Assembly: GCA_963854835.1 (NCBI GenBank) | Contig: OY978526.1 | Span: 27,393,073 to 27,457,072 of the forward strand | Length of the DNA stretch: 64,000 nt | Direction: 5' to 3' | Source of the DNA: Megamerina dolium | Lineage: Eukaryota; Arthropoda; Insecta; Diptera; Megamerinidae | Shown: positions 48,645 through 60,310 of the stretch, piece by piece | Layout of the letters: each line of letters opens with the position of its first letter | How positions within the stretch are numbered: the first letter of the stretch is position 1 | Program-made: the position numbers and the translations under genes | The notes under the pieces: model-generated | The model's database searches: none | Told to the model about the DNA's origin: nothing | Seen by the model: the letters and a program-made list of their open reading frames with translations, nothing else

Positions 48645-48645
48645 T

Positions 48646-50139
48646 ATGTCATACAAATTGTAATCAGAAATTATGAATATTGTGAAGAAAAATTGTTGAA
48701 TTCAAAATAAAGGCGGCTTTTATGATAGGTTTAAACTCTCTTTATATTGATGTTAACCATATGAAACCTGATCGAACAAGCAGAAATAACAGGACAGACC
48801 GTTTGGCAGAATGTACGTGCGGTAGGAGGTGTATCATTTAGGCCACAATCATGAACGGACAGACGACGATACGGATCCAATAATGAACGAATCGAAGAGG
48901 AGACGAGCTGGGAAACGGTGACCGACCACAAATTGCGTTGTCCAGAAGCTCGAAAGCATAATCAAAAACTAATTTTAATCCCTGTTTGTGACGGTTGATG
49001 AGGGATCACACAGATTAAGGCGGCCAGCCGACTGGCTGACTGACTGACTGATTTGATTGCAACCACAAAACAAGAAACAAAATATCAACAAAACCAAAAA
49101 CAAAACAACATGATAACAACAACAACAACATTTAGCTTATGAGAAACAACAACAACAAAGTCATAATAATGATAAAAAATATATAAGTGGACGAGGGAAT
49201 GGGACGTAATTTTATGAGAATATGAGATGAGAATGTTTTCGTTTGGTGTGATTCGATTTTTAGCGGTAGGTCCATCGTCATTTATTCTAAATGGGCTTTA
49301 AGAAAGCAGCAAAACAACAAAAAACCAATTGAATGATTCAGATTTCAAAAGCAGCAATAATAAAAGACACAACAACAATTCAAAATACGGCCTGCTCGTG
49401 TTCGTGTCTGAACGTTGTTAGTAACCAAATTGATGAGCTCTCGAGGGCAGGTACAATAACAACAATACCAATAATAATAACAATAATTCTTTTTTGTTGG
49501 TGTTTTAATAAAATACAAAAAAAAAAAAATAATAATAATAATACGAAAAAAAGGCCACAAATTAATACGAAAAGATGAGACAAATTACGCCGACAAAAGA
49601 AATTTTAACGGCAGCATCAGTGCTCTACGGAAGCGGTAATATGTAGCAGCATCGATGATTGTTATTGTCGGTAACGGCTGATGGCAGTCGAATAAAGTGT
49701 GAAACCGTATGATTACGAGTTGTTCCACTCGTACGTTTACGTTTACGGGAATATGAAAAAATTATTGAATTTGTTGTTGTTGGTGTTGTTCCTTTGCAAA
49801 TGCGGTTAAATAAAATTTGCATTTATAACAGATATTCGTTATATTTATTTTTATTAACATAAATTTGCAATTGGGTCTAAAATAATCGCTATTAAATAGA
49901 TTGTCTGAACTGTCAATACTATTGGCATTGAATTCAGTGGAAATGCAGTTCAAATTCAGTTCAATCAGTTCAATGAAATGAGCCATTACTCAAAGAAAAT
50001 CAATAAGCGATTATTCGTGACCTCAGAAAACTGACACCCCATCACTAAGTTTGTTGGGCATGAACTCAAAGAGGTCCAAAAATGCTCAAATTATCAATAC
50101 CTTCAATACAACCCGTTTTTGAAACGCACCAACGATGAA
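48646..50139 (-). other. intronic sequence with CAA-rich microsatellites
   Basis: CAA and AAT repeats at 49115-49156 and 49440-49545. No exon recognised. Confidence 0.5.
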
Positions 50140-51838
50140 AACTTGATTGTGTACAGCCTAACTTAATGCTTTAGTGAAACAAGTTTTGAACATCTAAATC
50201 CGATATCGGATCGTATGACGTATGCTCTTCAAATTGCTGATAAATGGTGCGCCACAGAAGGCCTCCATTTAAATCCAGAGAAAGTTTTTGTTGTTCCTTT
50301 TACAAGGAAGTACAAACCCGATTTCGGCGTAGTGCGTCTCCAAAATACAACCCTTGAATTCTCCAATGAGGTAAAATATCTAGGCATCATCCTGGACAGA
50401 AGCTCGGCCAATTAGCCCTTCGGGGCTTTTAGTGCCACATATATATATAAAATAAATATATATATATATATATATATACATCCCGGACAGAGGACTGAAT
50501 TGGAATTCCCATCTAAGCTACATGCTAAATAAGCCGACTTAAGTTTTGTGGACTTGTAAACGATTTGTTTGGCAAAACATGCGGTCTATCACCGAAAATA
50601 GTTTTATGGATGTACACCACTATTGTCAGGCCAATTGTTACTTACGCTGCTGAGGTATGGTGGCCAAAAGTTACCAAAATATGAGCAATCCGTGAATGTT
50701 ACAAACTTCAAAGACTAGCGTGTCTATCTTTAACCGCTGCTGTGAAGTCCTGTCCCACGGCTACACTAGAGTCTCTGGTAGGACTCCTACCGTTAAACAT
50801 TCATATTCAAAAATCAGCAGCAATCACTGCCATTCGCATTAGGTTCTTTCACTGTTCACCATTGAGCTTAAGTGGACATTAAACAATCACCAAAAGTAAC
50901 CAAATAGAGAAATATGTCCTAACTCTGATTCCATGCTTCAAGAACTACGTTTTCGCAGGCGCTTCTCCACAATCATGCCAGACAGACTTGAATGGAAAAC
51001 AAACAGCAATTCAATGCCATCAGAACATAAGTACGTTTGGTTTACAGACGGATCGAAGACAGACGAAGGTACAGGCGCCGGGATATACTGACTTAATACT
51101 CGCATATCCGTGGCAGGGGGCTCGTGGCCAACTGTCTTCCAAACAAAAATACACGCCTTAGAACTTTGTGCACGTCACCTACAAGTGTCAAAGTGCTCAA
51201 AGGGACACGCATCCTTATTTACTCAGACAGCAAAGTTGCTATCAAATATCTCTCCTCATAGGAGTTCTCTTCCAAATTAGTCGCCGAATGTTTCCTTATC
51301 CTACAAAAACTTTCTATGCAAAATAAGGGCACATTATGTTGGGTACCGAGGCACAAGCGAAAACCCTCATCAGTTTTGATACAGCTTTTGACAGAATTAG
51401 TCTTAGCAGAACAAATCTACGCCTAGTAACCGGCTATCTCTCAGGACATAACTGGTTAAAGTACCACCTCCACAAAATGAGATTATCGACACGTAGTGAT
51501 GACTCTGTCTGGAGGAGGATGAAACATCGATCAGTATTTTTTACGAATGCCCGGCCTTGGCCAAGCTTCGCCTTAAACACTTTCACCTGAGTTTCCCAAC
51601 ACCAGCTTCAATCATCAAAAGTTTGACAAGATCAATTCTATCTTTTAGCGAAAAGGTGGAGTAGATTCTAGTGTCGTACTAGATGGGCTTGGGTACAAAA
51701 GGCCTCCTATGGTCGCAGTGGCCGTAACACTTGTGGTTGGCCCTCAGATGTATATGCCGTAGGGCTCATATCCTCTAACAGACTTCAATCTGGTTTCGCG
51801 TGGCCCACTTGATAAACAATGATTGATTGATTGATTGA
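50140..51838 (+). mobile_element. RNase H-bearing non-LTR retrotransposon relic with ATTG-type tail
   Basis: In broken plus frames: the RT palm end (RMTYALQIADKWCATEGLHL, NPEKVFVVPFTRKY, EVKYLGIILD), interrupted at 50401 by a SINE. After it come the RT thumb (KIVLWMYTTIVRPIVTYAA, TLESLLGLLPLNIHI) and RNase H, with TDGSKTDEGTGAGIY keeping the first Asp and YSDSKVAIKYLSS keeping another. An apparent deletion is followed by TNLRLVTGYLSGHNWLKYHL. The 3' untranslated end runs into (TGAT)n at 51819-51838. Many stops; non-functional. Confidence 0.85.
50401..50478 (+). mobile_element. truncated SINE (type B end) nested in the LINE, with target-site duplication
   Basis: Contains agctcggccaattagccctt and cggggcttttagtgccacat followed by (TA)n. 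The LINE sequence catcctggacaga (50388-50400) is repeated as catcccggacaga (50479-50491). One substitution separates them, so the insertion is moderately old and younger than the LINE. Confidence 0.88.
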
Positions 51839-52189
51839 AAGCCGATCTTCACTAAAATAAAATTGTGCTCTATGTATGATGGGTTTAGTGTGGTGTTACG
51901 TTTTTCTAGCTTCTATAGCGAAGTCAGACGATTGATCCGATGTATTGTCATTAACTGGATGTCTTGAACATAGCTCCTGTGAAAAAATGGCAATAATTCA
52001 TCAATTATAGAGACGTAGTTCGTCACCACGACATTACATACCGAAGGCGGCTGTGACCTAAATAGTTTCGTGATCATTTCAAAGAAGAGCACAGAAGAAC
52101 ACCAAAGGTGTCGGTCGCAGAAAATGTTTTTATAATTTTGAGATTAATATCCAACCTTTCAACAAGCAGTATACTGGGTGGGGTTCCAT
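51839..52189 (-). other. unassigned spacer
   Basis: About 350 bases between LINE relics with no recognised coding or RNA content. Confidence 0.45.
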
Positions 52190-52260
52190 ACAAAAATTTA
52201 GGTTCCTAGAGGCGTCTTAGAAAAAATGTTGAGGAGAAGAAATTTATAGTGGTCGGTAGT
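52190..52260 (-). repeat. partial unit of the ~135-bp dispersed repeat
   Basis: The reverse complement contains gaagtgaaat-like, cttctcctcaacattttttc and cctctaggaac blocks shared with 44300-44930. Confidence 0.45.
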
Positions 52261-52299
52261 GTATTTCACTCCATTGTTTAGCAAACTATCTCCGGATTT

Positions 52300-52697
52300 G
52301 AACCTCAGATCAGAGAATGCTCGGAGTTTTCCACAGAAAAAAGTCCTACGCAAGATCTTTGGAGCTATTTGCGTTAATGACGAGTATTGAATAAGGTACA
52401 ACCAAGAGTTGTATGAGCTGTATGCCGACACCGACTTAGTAAAGCGCATTAAAATTCAGCGGATGCGCTGGCTAGGTCATATCGAGCGAAGGAAGAAAAC
52501 GCTAAGAAGGTGTTATATTCGGCGCCAAAAGAGGAAGACCTAACCTCCGGTAGAAAGATCAAGTATTGGAGAACTTTTCAGCGATTGGTAATTCTAACTG
52601 GCGCCAGCTAGCGCAGGAAAAAGTTGGCTGGCGAAGCATGCTATATTCGGCCTAAATCGATTTTCGGTTGTAATGGCCACATAAGTAAGTATCCCCG
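52300..52697 (+). mobile_element. RTE-like non-LTR retrotransposon, 3' end
   Basis: Broken plus frames: LRKIFGAICVNDEY, YELYADTDLVKRIKIQRMRW, LGHIER, then the end in another frame and gcctaaatcgattttcggtt, aatggccac, ataagtaagta. Same terminus as 34900-35925 and 59512-60310. Confidence 0.8.
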
Positions 52698-54925
52698 GAT
52701 TCAAATTAAAGGACCTCAAATACGAATAAAAATGTTTATTACGCGTGACGGACAATATCTTCTGTGTGACTGTGTGATTACTCCAATGACATGCACCTAG
52801 TGACTTAGTTCTTCTGTACCAATTATTACAGAAGCACATATTTGTCTTCATCTGAGATTAAATACAATTTGGCAGATTCCTTTAGATCATTTTGATTCGA
52901 TCAATTGCGTGTATGCGACATTAATTCCATTAAAGATTTAATAACAGCTGAATTGAATGGTGGGCGAGCACGAGTGTTTTGTTAATACAAATTAATTTGC
53001 ACTTCGATATGTTCAAATTGACCATCATAAAATGCATTACGAGTTTATTTGATGTGCTTTTCTCTCTTTTTTTTTTTTGTACTTCTATAGTTTTTTTCTT
53101 TGTTCTTTTTTTTATTTGACTACTTTTTGTGAGTAATAAAAGCTGAGCTGATTGTTGATTTGGCTTTTGACTTTTGTCTTATGTATATGTGTATGTGTAT
53201 TGATAAATAAAACAACAACAACGACAACAACCAATAACAAATATAATGTTTGTGTACATCTTGTAAACATTAACATGGTCATTAATTTTAACCACAACAT
53301 CAATATGTAGCAGCAAGCACCAAGCAACAAGCAGCAAGCATCACCAGCAGTAGAAAGAAAAAGTGATCAACATTGATCGTGTTGCAATGCAACGCTGTTA
53401 TATTATGTTTGTAACTACTAGGGTATAATGCAATAAGATATATAGTAGGTATAGGTACTATAATGTGTTAGTAGGGGCGGGAAGACAATGAAAAGGTGTT
53501 ATTTTAACAACGTCCTTTTAATTTATCATTCATCAGTGAGTGAATGACTAAAATTTTGAATTTTGAAGTTGAATGACGACAAAATGATCGCAGTGATGAT
53601 GAAGATTATGATGATGATGATTATGATGGTGGTGGTCTTATTGGTAGTGAGATGACTTTAATAGTGCCAGCAGTTTTAAAATTATGCATGTGGTGGACAA
53701 TTGTTAGTTTACACCTCACACTAATAATGGGTGCATGTAGAAGAATATTTGCAAAATGTTATGCATGTACTCGTAGATCGATGAGAGTGTGAGTCATTTC
53801 TTTTACAATTTGTGGTTTGGAAGAATATTTACAATGGATCGACTAACATAATCGATTTTCGAATCGATGAATATATGTATATCCATTTGAGCGTGACAAT
53901 GCAACATCTATTCATTATATCACCATCATATATTACCATCATCACAATGGTCAATTTAGGTAGATGCTTTAAGCGTTTTCTTTGTCGCACGCATTGTATT
54001 TTTATTTTTATTTTTCGCTTGTCTTTATCCATTTAAATGTGTTTTTAATCAATTTCACTTGACTTGTAAGTAGTAGTTGCTCATTTTTCTTACCAATATA
54101 TGTAAAATTTGTATAAATGATCATAAAAAAAGAATACATTTGCTCTTTTCTACGGTGGTCGTTTTGTTTTTTCTTTTTTTTTTATTGGTTTCTTGTTTTG
54201 TTTTGGTGATCGTGTCAAGATGTTCCGTATCGCTGCTGTGCGAGTCATGTTCATGTTTTATGTTTATATTGTTGTTCACTGGTAATAAATGTCGTTCGGT
54301 ATGTTTAATGTGTGTAAATCAACAAAATTATTATACACCAGCATACATGGCATGGCATACGTACAAGCGATCCTGAGAAGGTGTTTCAACATGATCGTGC
54401 TCAATAGTAAAAACCGAAAGAAAATTATGCTACTTTTTTTTGTCCTTTGGCTTTTGTATTTGAATTATACATTGGCATTTTTAAGTGCCATGCCCATAAT
54501 AGCTAAAAATGTCATATATTAGTAGGTGCAGCATAACAGAGGTTTTTAATTAATATTTTGAGAACAACCTTTTTACGTGATCACATTCAGATTTATGTTA
54601 TATAAATTCAAATAAATGTTAATGGAAAAGTTGGTCCAAATTGTGGCATATGGTTGACATTTAAAAATTAACCTTTCAATTTAAAATAAAATTTTTTGCT
54701 CTGTACAAAGAATTCCGAATGAAATTTTACAGCCTCGGTGTATTGACCTCGATAAAAGAATTTATGACACGTTATTTTCTGCAGATGCGGTAAGAATATT
54801 GAGAAAAATATTGAGATGGTTCAGAACATTAACAGAAGTAATGCAAATATTCCACAATTTATTTCTCAAAAATATCTCCTTAATCTGCTAATTTTAAGTC
54901 TACGCATAATAAAAAGTAGTTGTGG
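52698..54925 (-). other. intronic sequence, no gene seen
   Basis: AT-rich with CAA repeats near 53211-53232 and GAT repeats at 53596-53634. Open frames in this stretch are short, low-complexity or hydrophobic and not convincing. Confidence 0.5.
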
Positions 54926-55260
54926 GTGCGGAAGTCTTCTGATGCATAGATCGTGGGTTCAATCACCGATTTTGACAACTTTAATATGAAAAATATTTTT
55001 CGTTCGAACGATGCCCACCTCTATGCAGGCAATTGGCAATTCTTCCGGCAGTGACACTTTGCCATTAAAAGCTTCTTAAAAAAGCTCTGTGAAGAAGTTC
55101 AGGAAAAGTGATGTCACAAGGGTTCTGCCATTCTGAAACGGCTAATGCAAGTAGGTTCCTTCTAATGCTGTTCAAATTTAACTATCACCAAGCGCCCTTC
55201 TATATTTACGTGTACCACTCCAAGATCGGGTACAATAACCTAATCCAACATAACCTACAA
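54926..55260 (+). mobile_element. tRNA-derived SINE copy lacking box A, with a third type of 3' end
   Basis: The head runs from gtgggtgc directly to the anticodon side (gaagtcttctgatgcatag), so box A is deleted; box B gggttcaatca remains. A normal body is followed by a different end: accactccaagatcgggtac and ataacctaatccaacataac. Confidence 0.75.
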
Positions 55261-55702
55261 TAAATTGTTGATAAGACTGGCCTATTTTTTCAGAAATTCG
55301 AGAAATCGAAACTGAGTTATACTTTTGTGGTAAGTTTTATTATAGAAAGAATTTTCAACTCCTTGGGAGCTCAAATGGAGAACTTAGTTTTTTAAGGATT
55401 TTAACAAAAATTATTCCATTGTAAAAATTTGTATTGAAACGAAACAGCTTCTGAAAAGTTTTTAATAACGCAAAAACAGCTCTGAAAATCGAAATTCGAA
55501 ATCGATTAACACAAGAGAGATCCTTCTAGACTTGGTAAAATTTAACATGGATAAAGAGTGTGGAGGAACATTTGTCCAAGATTGCTTGGAGAAGTTAGTG
55601 TAGAACATTTTTAGAAACCTCAAACGAAATTTGTTGGAGAATATTTGGCAATTTACAATATAAGATCGCTAATTTTTTCCGTGAAAAAAAATCAATGTTT
55701 TT
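55261..55702 (-). other. unassigned spacer
   Basis: Roughly 440 bases without a recognised feature, ending at the target-site duplication of the next LINE. Confidence 0.45.
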
Positions 55703-55713
55703 AGGAGTTCTGA

Positions 55714-56739
55714 CTTAAGAAGTTCTGACTGACGGACTTTTGCCCTCGCAAGCTGGCTTTTGAGAGTGGCATCAAGGCTGTATTTCCAAGTAGGAATGAG
55801 TGGAAGAAAGGTGGTATTCTGATCGATAGGGATACACAAATTTTCACTTATGGTTCCAAAATGGACTCTGGAGTTGGAGCAGGAATCTATTCAGAGTCCT
55901 TAAAATTATCAACGTCCGTAAAACTCCCATCTTACTGCAGTGTGTTTCAGGCGGAGGTATACGCGATTCTGCAAGCATGCGAATTGCTCCAGCAGAGGAA
56001 CATAACTGGAAAGGTAACAATTCTTTCCGACAGCGAGGCAGCTATAGAGGCTCTAGCCGCACTAACTGTTCGCTCAAAGCTGGTCGGAGAATGTAAACAA
56101 ATAATAACCTCACTAACTGCCAACCTCGAAGTATCAGTTATCTGGGTTCCAGGATACAAGGGAATCGCACGCAACGAAAATACTGATGAGCTAACCCGTA
56201 GGGGCTCGTCTGCAGACAATGAACTAACAACCAACGTCGATGTAGGCGTTCCCCTAGCCGAAGCCAAGGGGATCATTCAAAAACACTACCTAAACCAAGC
56301 GCAGCGGAAATGGACAAGCACCACAACCTGCTCAATTTCAAAAGCCACCTGCTCAGACTATAATGAGAAGAGGACAAGGAGCCTTCTGAATAGACCTAGG
56401 GCCGTCATATCCAAACTAATAGCAGTATACACAGGCCACTGGGACATTGGTATACATGCAGGGAAAATGGGTGTTCCGCACAACGACCATTGTAGAAGCT
56501 GTAACAATATAGCCGCTAAGGAGGCGGTGGAGCATTTATTGTGCAAATGCCCGGCCTTAGCCAGAAACCGATTAATATCCTTAGGTAGCCCTTTCTTTGA
56601 TAACCTAAGACAGTTATCTAAAGTATCCTTCAATTTATAAACAACTCCGGCATAGCCTTCAACACTCAGTGAGGTCTTAGCGAGATTTATGGCTTGTTTG
56701 CTTCTACCTTCGCAGCTATTCTACCTACGTACCTACCTA
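55714..56739 (+). mobile_element. 5'-truncated RNase H-bearing non-LTR retrotransposon with long open frame
   Basis: An 11-bp direct repeat aggagttctga (55703-55713 and 56740-56750) bounds the insertion, whose 3' end is a TACC/TACG-type tail (56721-56739). The plus frame from about 55750 to 56640 is open and encodes RNase H plus a C-terminal knuckle: GGILIDRDTQIFTYGSKMDS, CSVFQAEVYAILQACELLQQ, VTILSDSEAAIEALAA, VIWVPGYKGIARNENTDELT, then CRSCNNIAAKEAVEHLLCKC. The first RNase H Asp (usual TDGS) is Tyr; the Glu and the other two Asp residues are kept. The reverse transcriptase is missing. Relatively young by its intact frame. Confidence 0.9.
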
Positions 56740-56750
56740 AGGAGTTCTGA

Positions 56751-59511
56751 AAAGGTGGCTTCCTGAGAATTTATCATTCTTAATTCCAGGGCTGTTTAAA
56801 TTTAACAAAATTAACAAAATTGAGGGAAAGTATTGCCCATAGTTTCTGGAGTCGTTGTGGTTGTAAATATGCTGGGTTTGTTTAGCAACCGGAACTCTTT
56901 TGGATTTAACATTTAATAATTTGAATGAATAATTTTATTGTATGTGAACCATATCGAAACGAAATCGAGCAACGTATCTCGAAAAGATTTCTGAAATAAG
57001 TTTAAGAAGAAAGGCGATGGCATCTCACAAAGGCAGTTGATTGATAGCATTCGTATTGAATCATGGATCAGAAGATGCTGCTATCTGGCATGATTATTGA
57101 TTCAAATTTTCACTATCATCAAGTGAAGAAATCTCTTAATAATTAACGTTCAATAGCGACTAATAAAAATTCCTCTTTATTTCATACAGACAACGCTATA
57201 ACGCATGCGGTTTTGACGTTGCAGCTGAAGAAGAAGAAGAGTGCGACTGGAAATTTTCGATACTTCCACCTTCAGATGACCTTCTTGTATCCATCTCCAT
57301 AGTGCAAAGTTGGTCTGAAAAAGTATATCTATGAAAATCATCCAAGTCAATATTCGATTTCAAATCTCAGAAGTCGAACAACGCTCAGATCAGATTCGCT
57401 GGCTAAATTGGAAATTTATTAAATTTATTGGATACATATGAATGTGTATTCGTTGGCTACAAATTTTCTAAACTAGCTTAGATGATTAGCTATTAAAAGA
57501 GTATTTTTGCTCAGACCAAAGTCGGCACAATTAACTTCTGTACTCTAATATAACGCGTGTTATAATGATCGAAATTTTTTTATTAATATTGTTGATGCTT
57601 TGTTGTTATAAAATCAAAACAATATTATTAAACACATTCATTATGCTTAATTTAATAATGATCGGACAGCAACATTCCTTAGCCCACAACATACACACGC
57701 ACACACAAAAGTACTTTCATATATTTCTTAAAGTGATCGATGGTGATCGTAGCTTTAGAATTTCCTTCTCACTCACTCATACTTACGAGTAGATACGAAT
57801 TCATTCATTTATTTCATATTCTCTTAGGTACACATCGTCGTCGACGACACAGTGGCATTTTTTACCGACACTTCTTCTACCTTGGCTTTGCGTTGCAAAA
57901 TACAACGTAACCCATTTTATTGCAATAAAAAGATCACGATGACGACGGTCGACCACAGCATCAAAGAAGTTGTTGCGCATGTGTTGCTTTGTGTGTGTAT
58001 ACATATGTATGGTAGGTACTATATTTACGTTTATTCTGGAGTCGGTAGAGAACAAAGTGTCGGTTGCCTTTGATCCGATCATATAAAATACTATGTAGCC
58101 ACGCCCATTGGATTTTTGTTGTTCCTGTTGGGGGCACTTTGTTTTTTTTTGCACCACAAGTCAGTAGTAGATTAAATGAGATGGCGCTCACCATGGACGA
58201 GACCGAACGTTGAGTTGAAGTAACAACAATGAACAACAACCCGTTTAGAGGTGCACTTTTGCAACATGTACATGCGCATGTGCAATGACCCAATCACACA
58301 TATGTACTCACACGCACACACACAAACTACTTTGACAACGAACTTTCATACTTGTTACTACACGAAGAATATCCGCATCAGTTGCATCAGTTGATTATTT
58401 AGTTAAGCATGCGCATGTGCATTGTGTACACACACACACACAAGCCGAATTCGATCATAAAAATTACGTGGCGTTGCAATTTACGAGTATTGGTGATTGG
58501 TGATGGTATTACCTTTGCGGCTCATATCAATGTATGTATTTACTGGTTGTTGCACATTTTGGCGCTTAGCGATCTTATTTTGTACATGCATCAGATGGAG
58601 CTAAAGAATGTTGAAACAAATGGTGCCAGTGTTATTACTTTGTTTGCTTTTGCAATGAAAAACATACAAAATAAACAAAATAAGAAGAAGAGGAATCCTA
58701 TTGTTATTGTCTTTCTCGATGTTTTTTGATCTTGTCGGTAAAAGATCACTTAACAACATGGTCATCATCATTAAAATGTGATCAAAGCCAAGCAATTGAT
58801 ATATTCAAGGGTAAAGGGTTGGATGCAGGAGGGTAAATCTGCATATACAATATATTTACGAACGATTTATTAAAGGTGATTGCAAAAAAAAATAATAATA
58901 CTGGTAAAATATGGTGAACAACCAACGTGAATCACGCAGACTGAATTCATTCAGAGCAATCGTCCTTGATTCCTGTGGTTTTATCTCTCATGCAAACTCT
59001 CGTGCACTCTCAATAACTAGTGAATGGGACTAAAAGTAAAGGATTTTCATTTTTATTTTTCACTGATCCTTCAGTTTTGGTGATTCATTGGTTCGAGAAA
59101 CGATTCTTTCATGAAAAGTTTTTTACAGTTTAGTGTTCACCTTTAACGCACACTTTCAATGAAAGAAAAATGAAACAAAATGTTCACTTATCACTTTGGA
59201 TGAAACCTTCAAGATGTACATTCAAAGTGATAAAGGTCGAGATTGTCCAAAATGGAACTAAATCGCCATCCACATTCAGAAGGTTAAACACAGGTTCATC
59301 GAAGAAGAGATAACAGATTACATTACGCCGTATTTGTATTTCAACAGTAATTTCAGCGTTAAATTACCTACGAGGAGTGAATGCAATATATCATTTGATG
59401 TGTCATGGTGTTTTAAGTGGAGATTTTGCGAAAGGCTTGTAGGGCACATTTGCTACTAATTCATATATTTATCGAGAGATAGATATCCATAGAAGTTTTG
59501 CAATCTTACTT
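56751..59511 (-). other. intronic sequence, no gene seen
   Basis: Contains CA runs at 57692-57708 and 58425-58442. The stretch 57800-58550 has more balanced composition than its surroundings but no exon-like frame; a conserved enhancer is possible but unsupported here. Confidence 0.45.
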
Positions 59512-60310
59512 ACTTACTTACTTATGTGGCCATTAAAACCGAAAATCGATTAGGCCGAATCTGGCATGCGTCGCCAGCCTGCTCTTTTCTTCATCAGTTG
59601 GCGCCAGTTAGATTTTCTAAGCGCTGACAAGTTCTCCAGTACTTGATATTTCCACCAAAGGTTAGGTCTTCCTCATGAATCGACGCGACTCTCTTTCCAA
59701 CTCTAAAAATGCTGCACTGACTGCTCGAGTGTTCATGCCGATTATGTCAATATCATCGGCATACGCTAACAGCTGACACTTTTGTTCAAGATAGTACCAT
59801 TATTTCATAGATCAGCTTCTCGGATTATTTTCTCCATAATAAGATTGAAGAAGTAGCACGATAACGAATCACCTTGGCTGAAACCTCGTTCGGTATTAAA
59901 CGGCGGGGGGAAGTCTTTCCAAATTTTCATTGCACAACGGGAGTAACGCAGTGTCATTCTGCAAAGCCGAATGAGCGAACTCAGACATTGTTGTGTAGAG
60001 GACTTTTCTCTCGAAAACTCCGAGCATTCTCTCATCTGATGTAGAAATTGTCCAAGCTTTGACGCCATATGTATGGTTTCGTTGCTCAAGAGAGGGCCCG
60101 GCTTCTCAGTCCCTTACCGAACTGTCGAAAGCGTCTTTATAATCAACAAATAGATGGTGTGTATTGATCTGTTTTTCCTGGGTCTTCTCCAGGACTTGGT
60201 ACAGTGTGAAAAACAGGTCGATGGTGGATTTACAAGGTCTGAAGCTACACTGACAAGGTCCAATCAGGTTGTTAACGATAGGCTTCAACCTTTCACACAG
60301 TACGCTTTCA
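59512..60310 (-). mobile_element. RTE-like non-LTR retrotransposon, internally rearranged
   Basis: The left end carries the family tail (TAAG)n and ggccgaatctggc. Minus frames from the right: LIGPCQCSFRPCKSTIDLFF, THHLFVDYKDAFDSSVRD (first catalytic Asp present), then a segment related to the SRALSRETKTT block that in 34900-35925 lies downstream of the RT. RLCRMTLRYSRCAMKIWKDF and TERGFSQGDSLSCYFFNLIM follow. The displaced block indicates deletion/rearrangement. In the same orientation as the ladybird gene. Confidence 0.8.

Noticed and set aside
54077..54376. Hydrophobic 99-residue frame that could look like a membrane protein
   Set aside because: Hydrophobicity comes from T-rich DNA; no other coding evidence.
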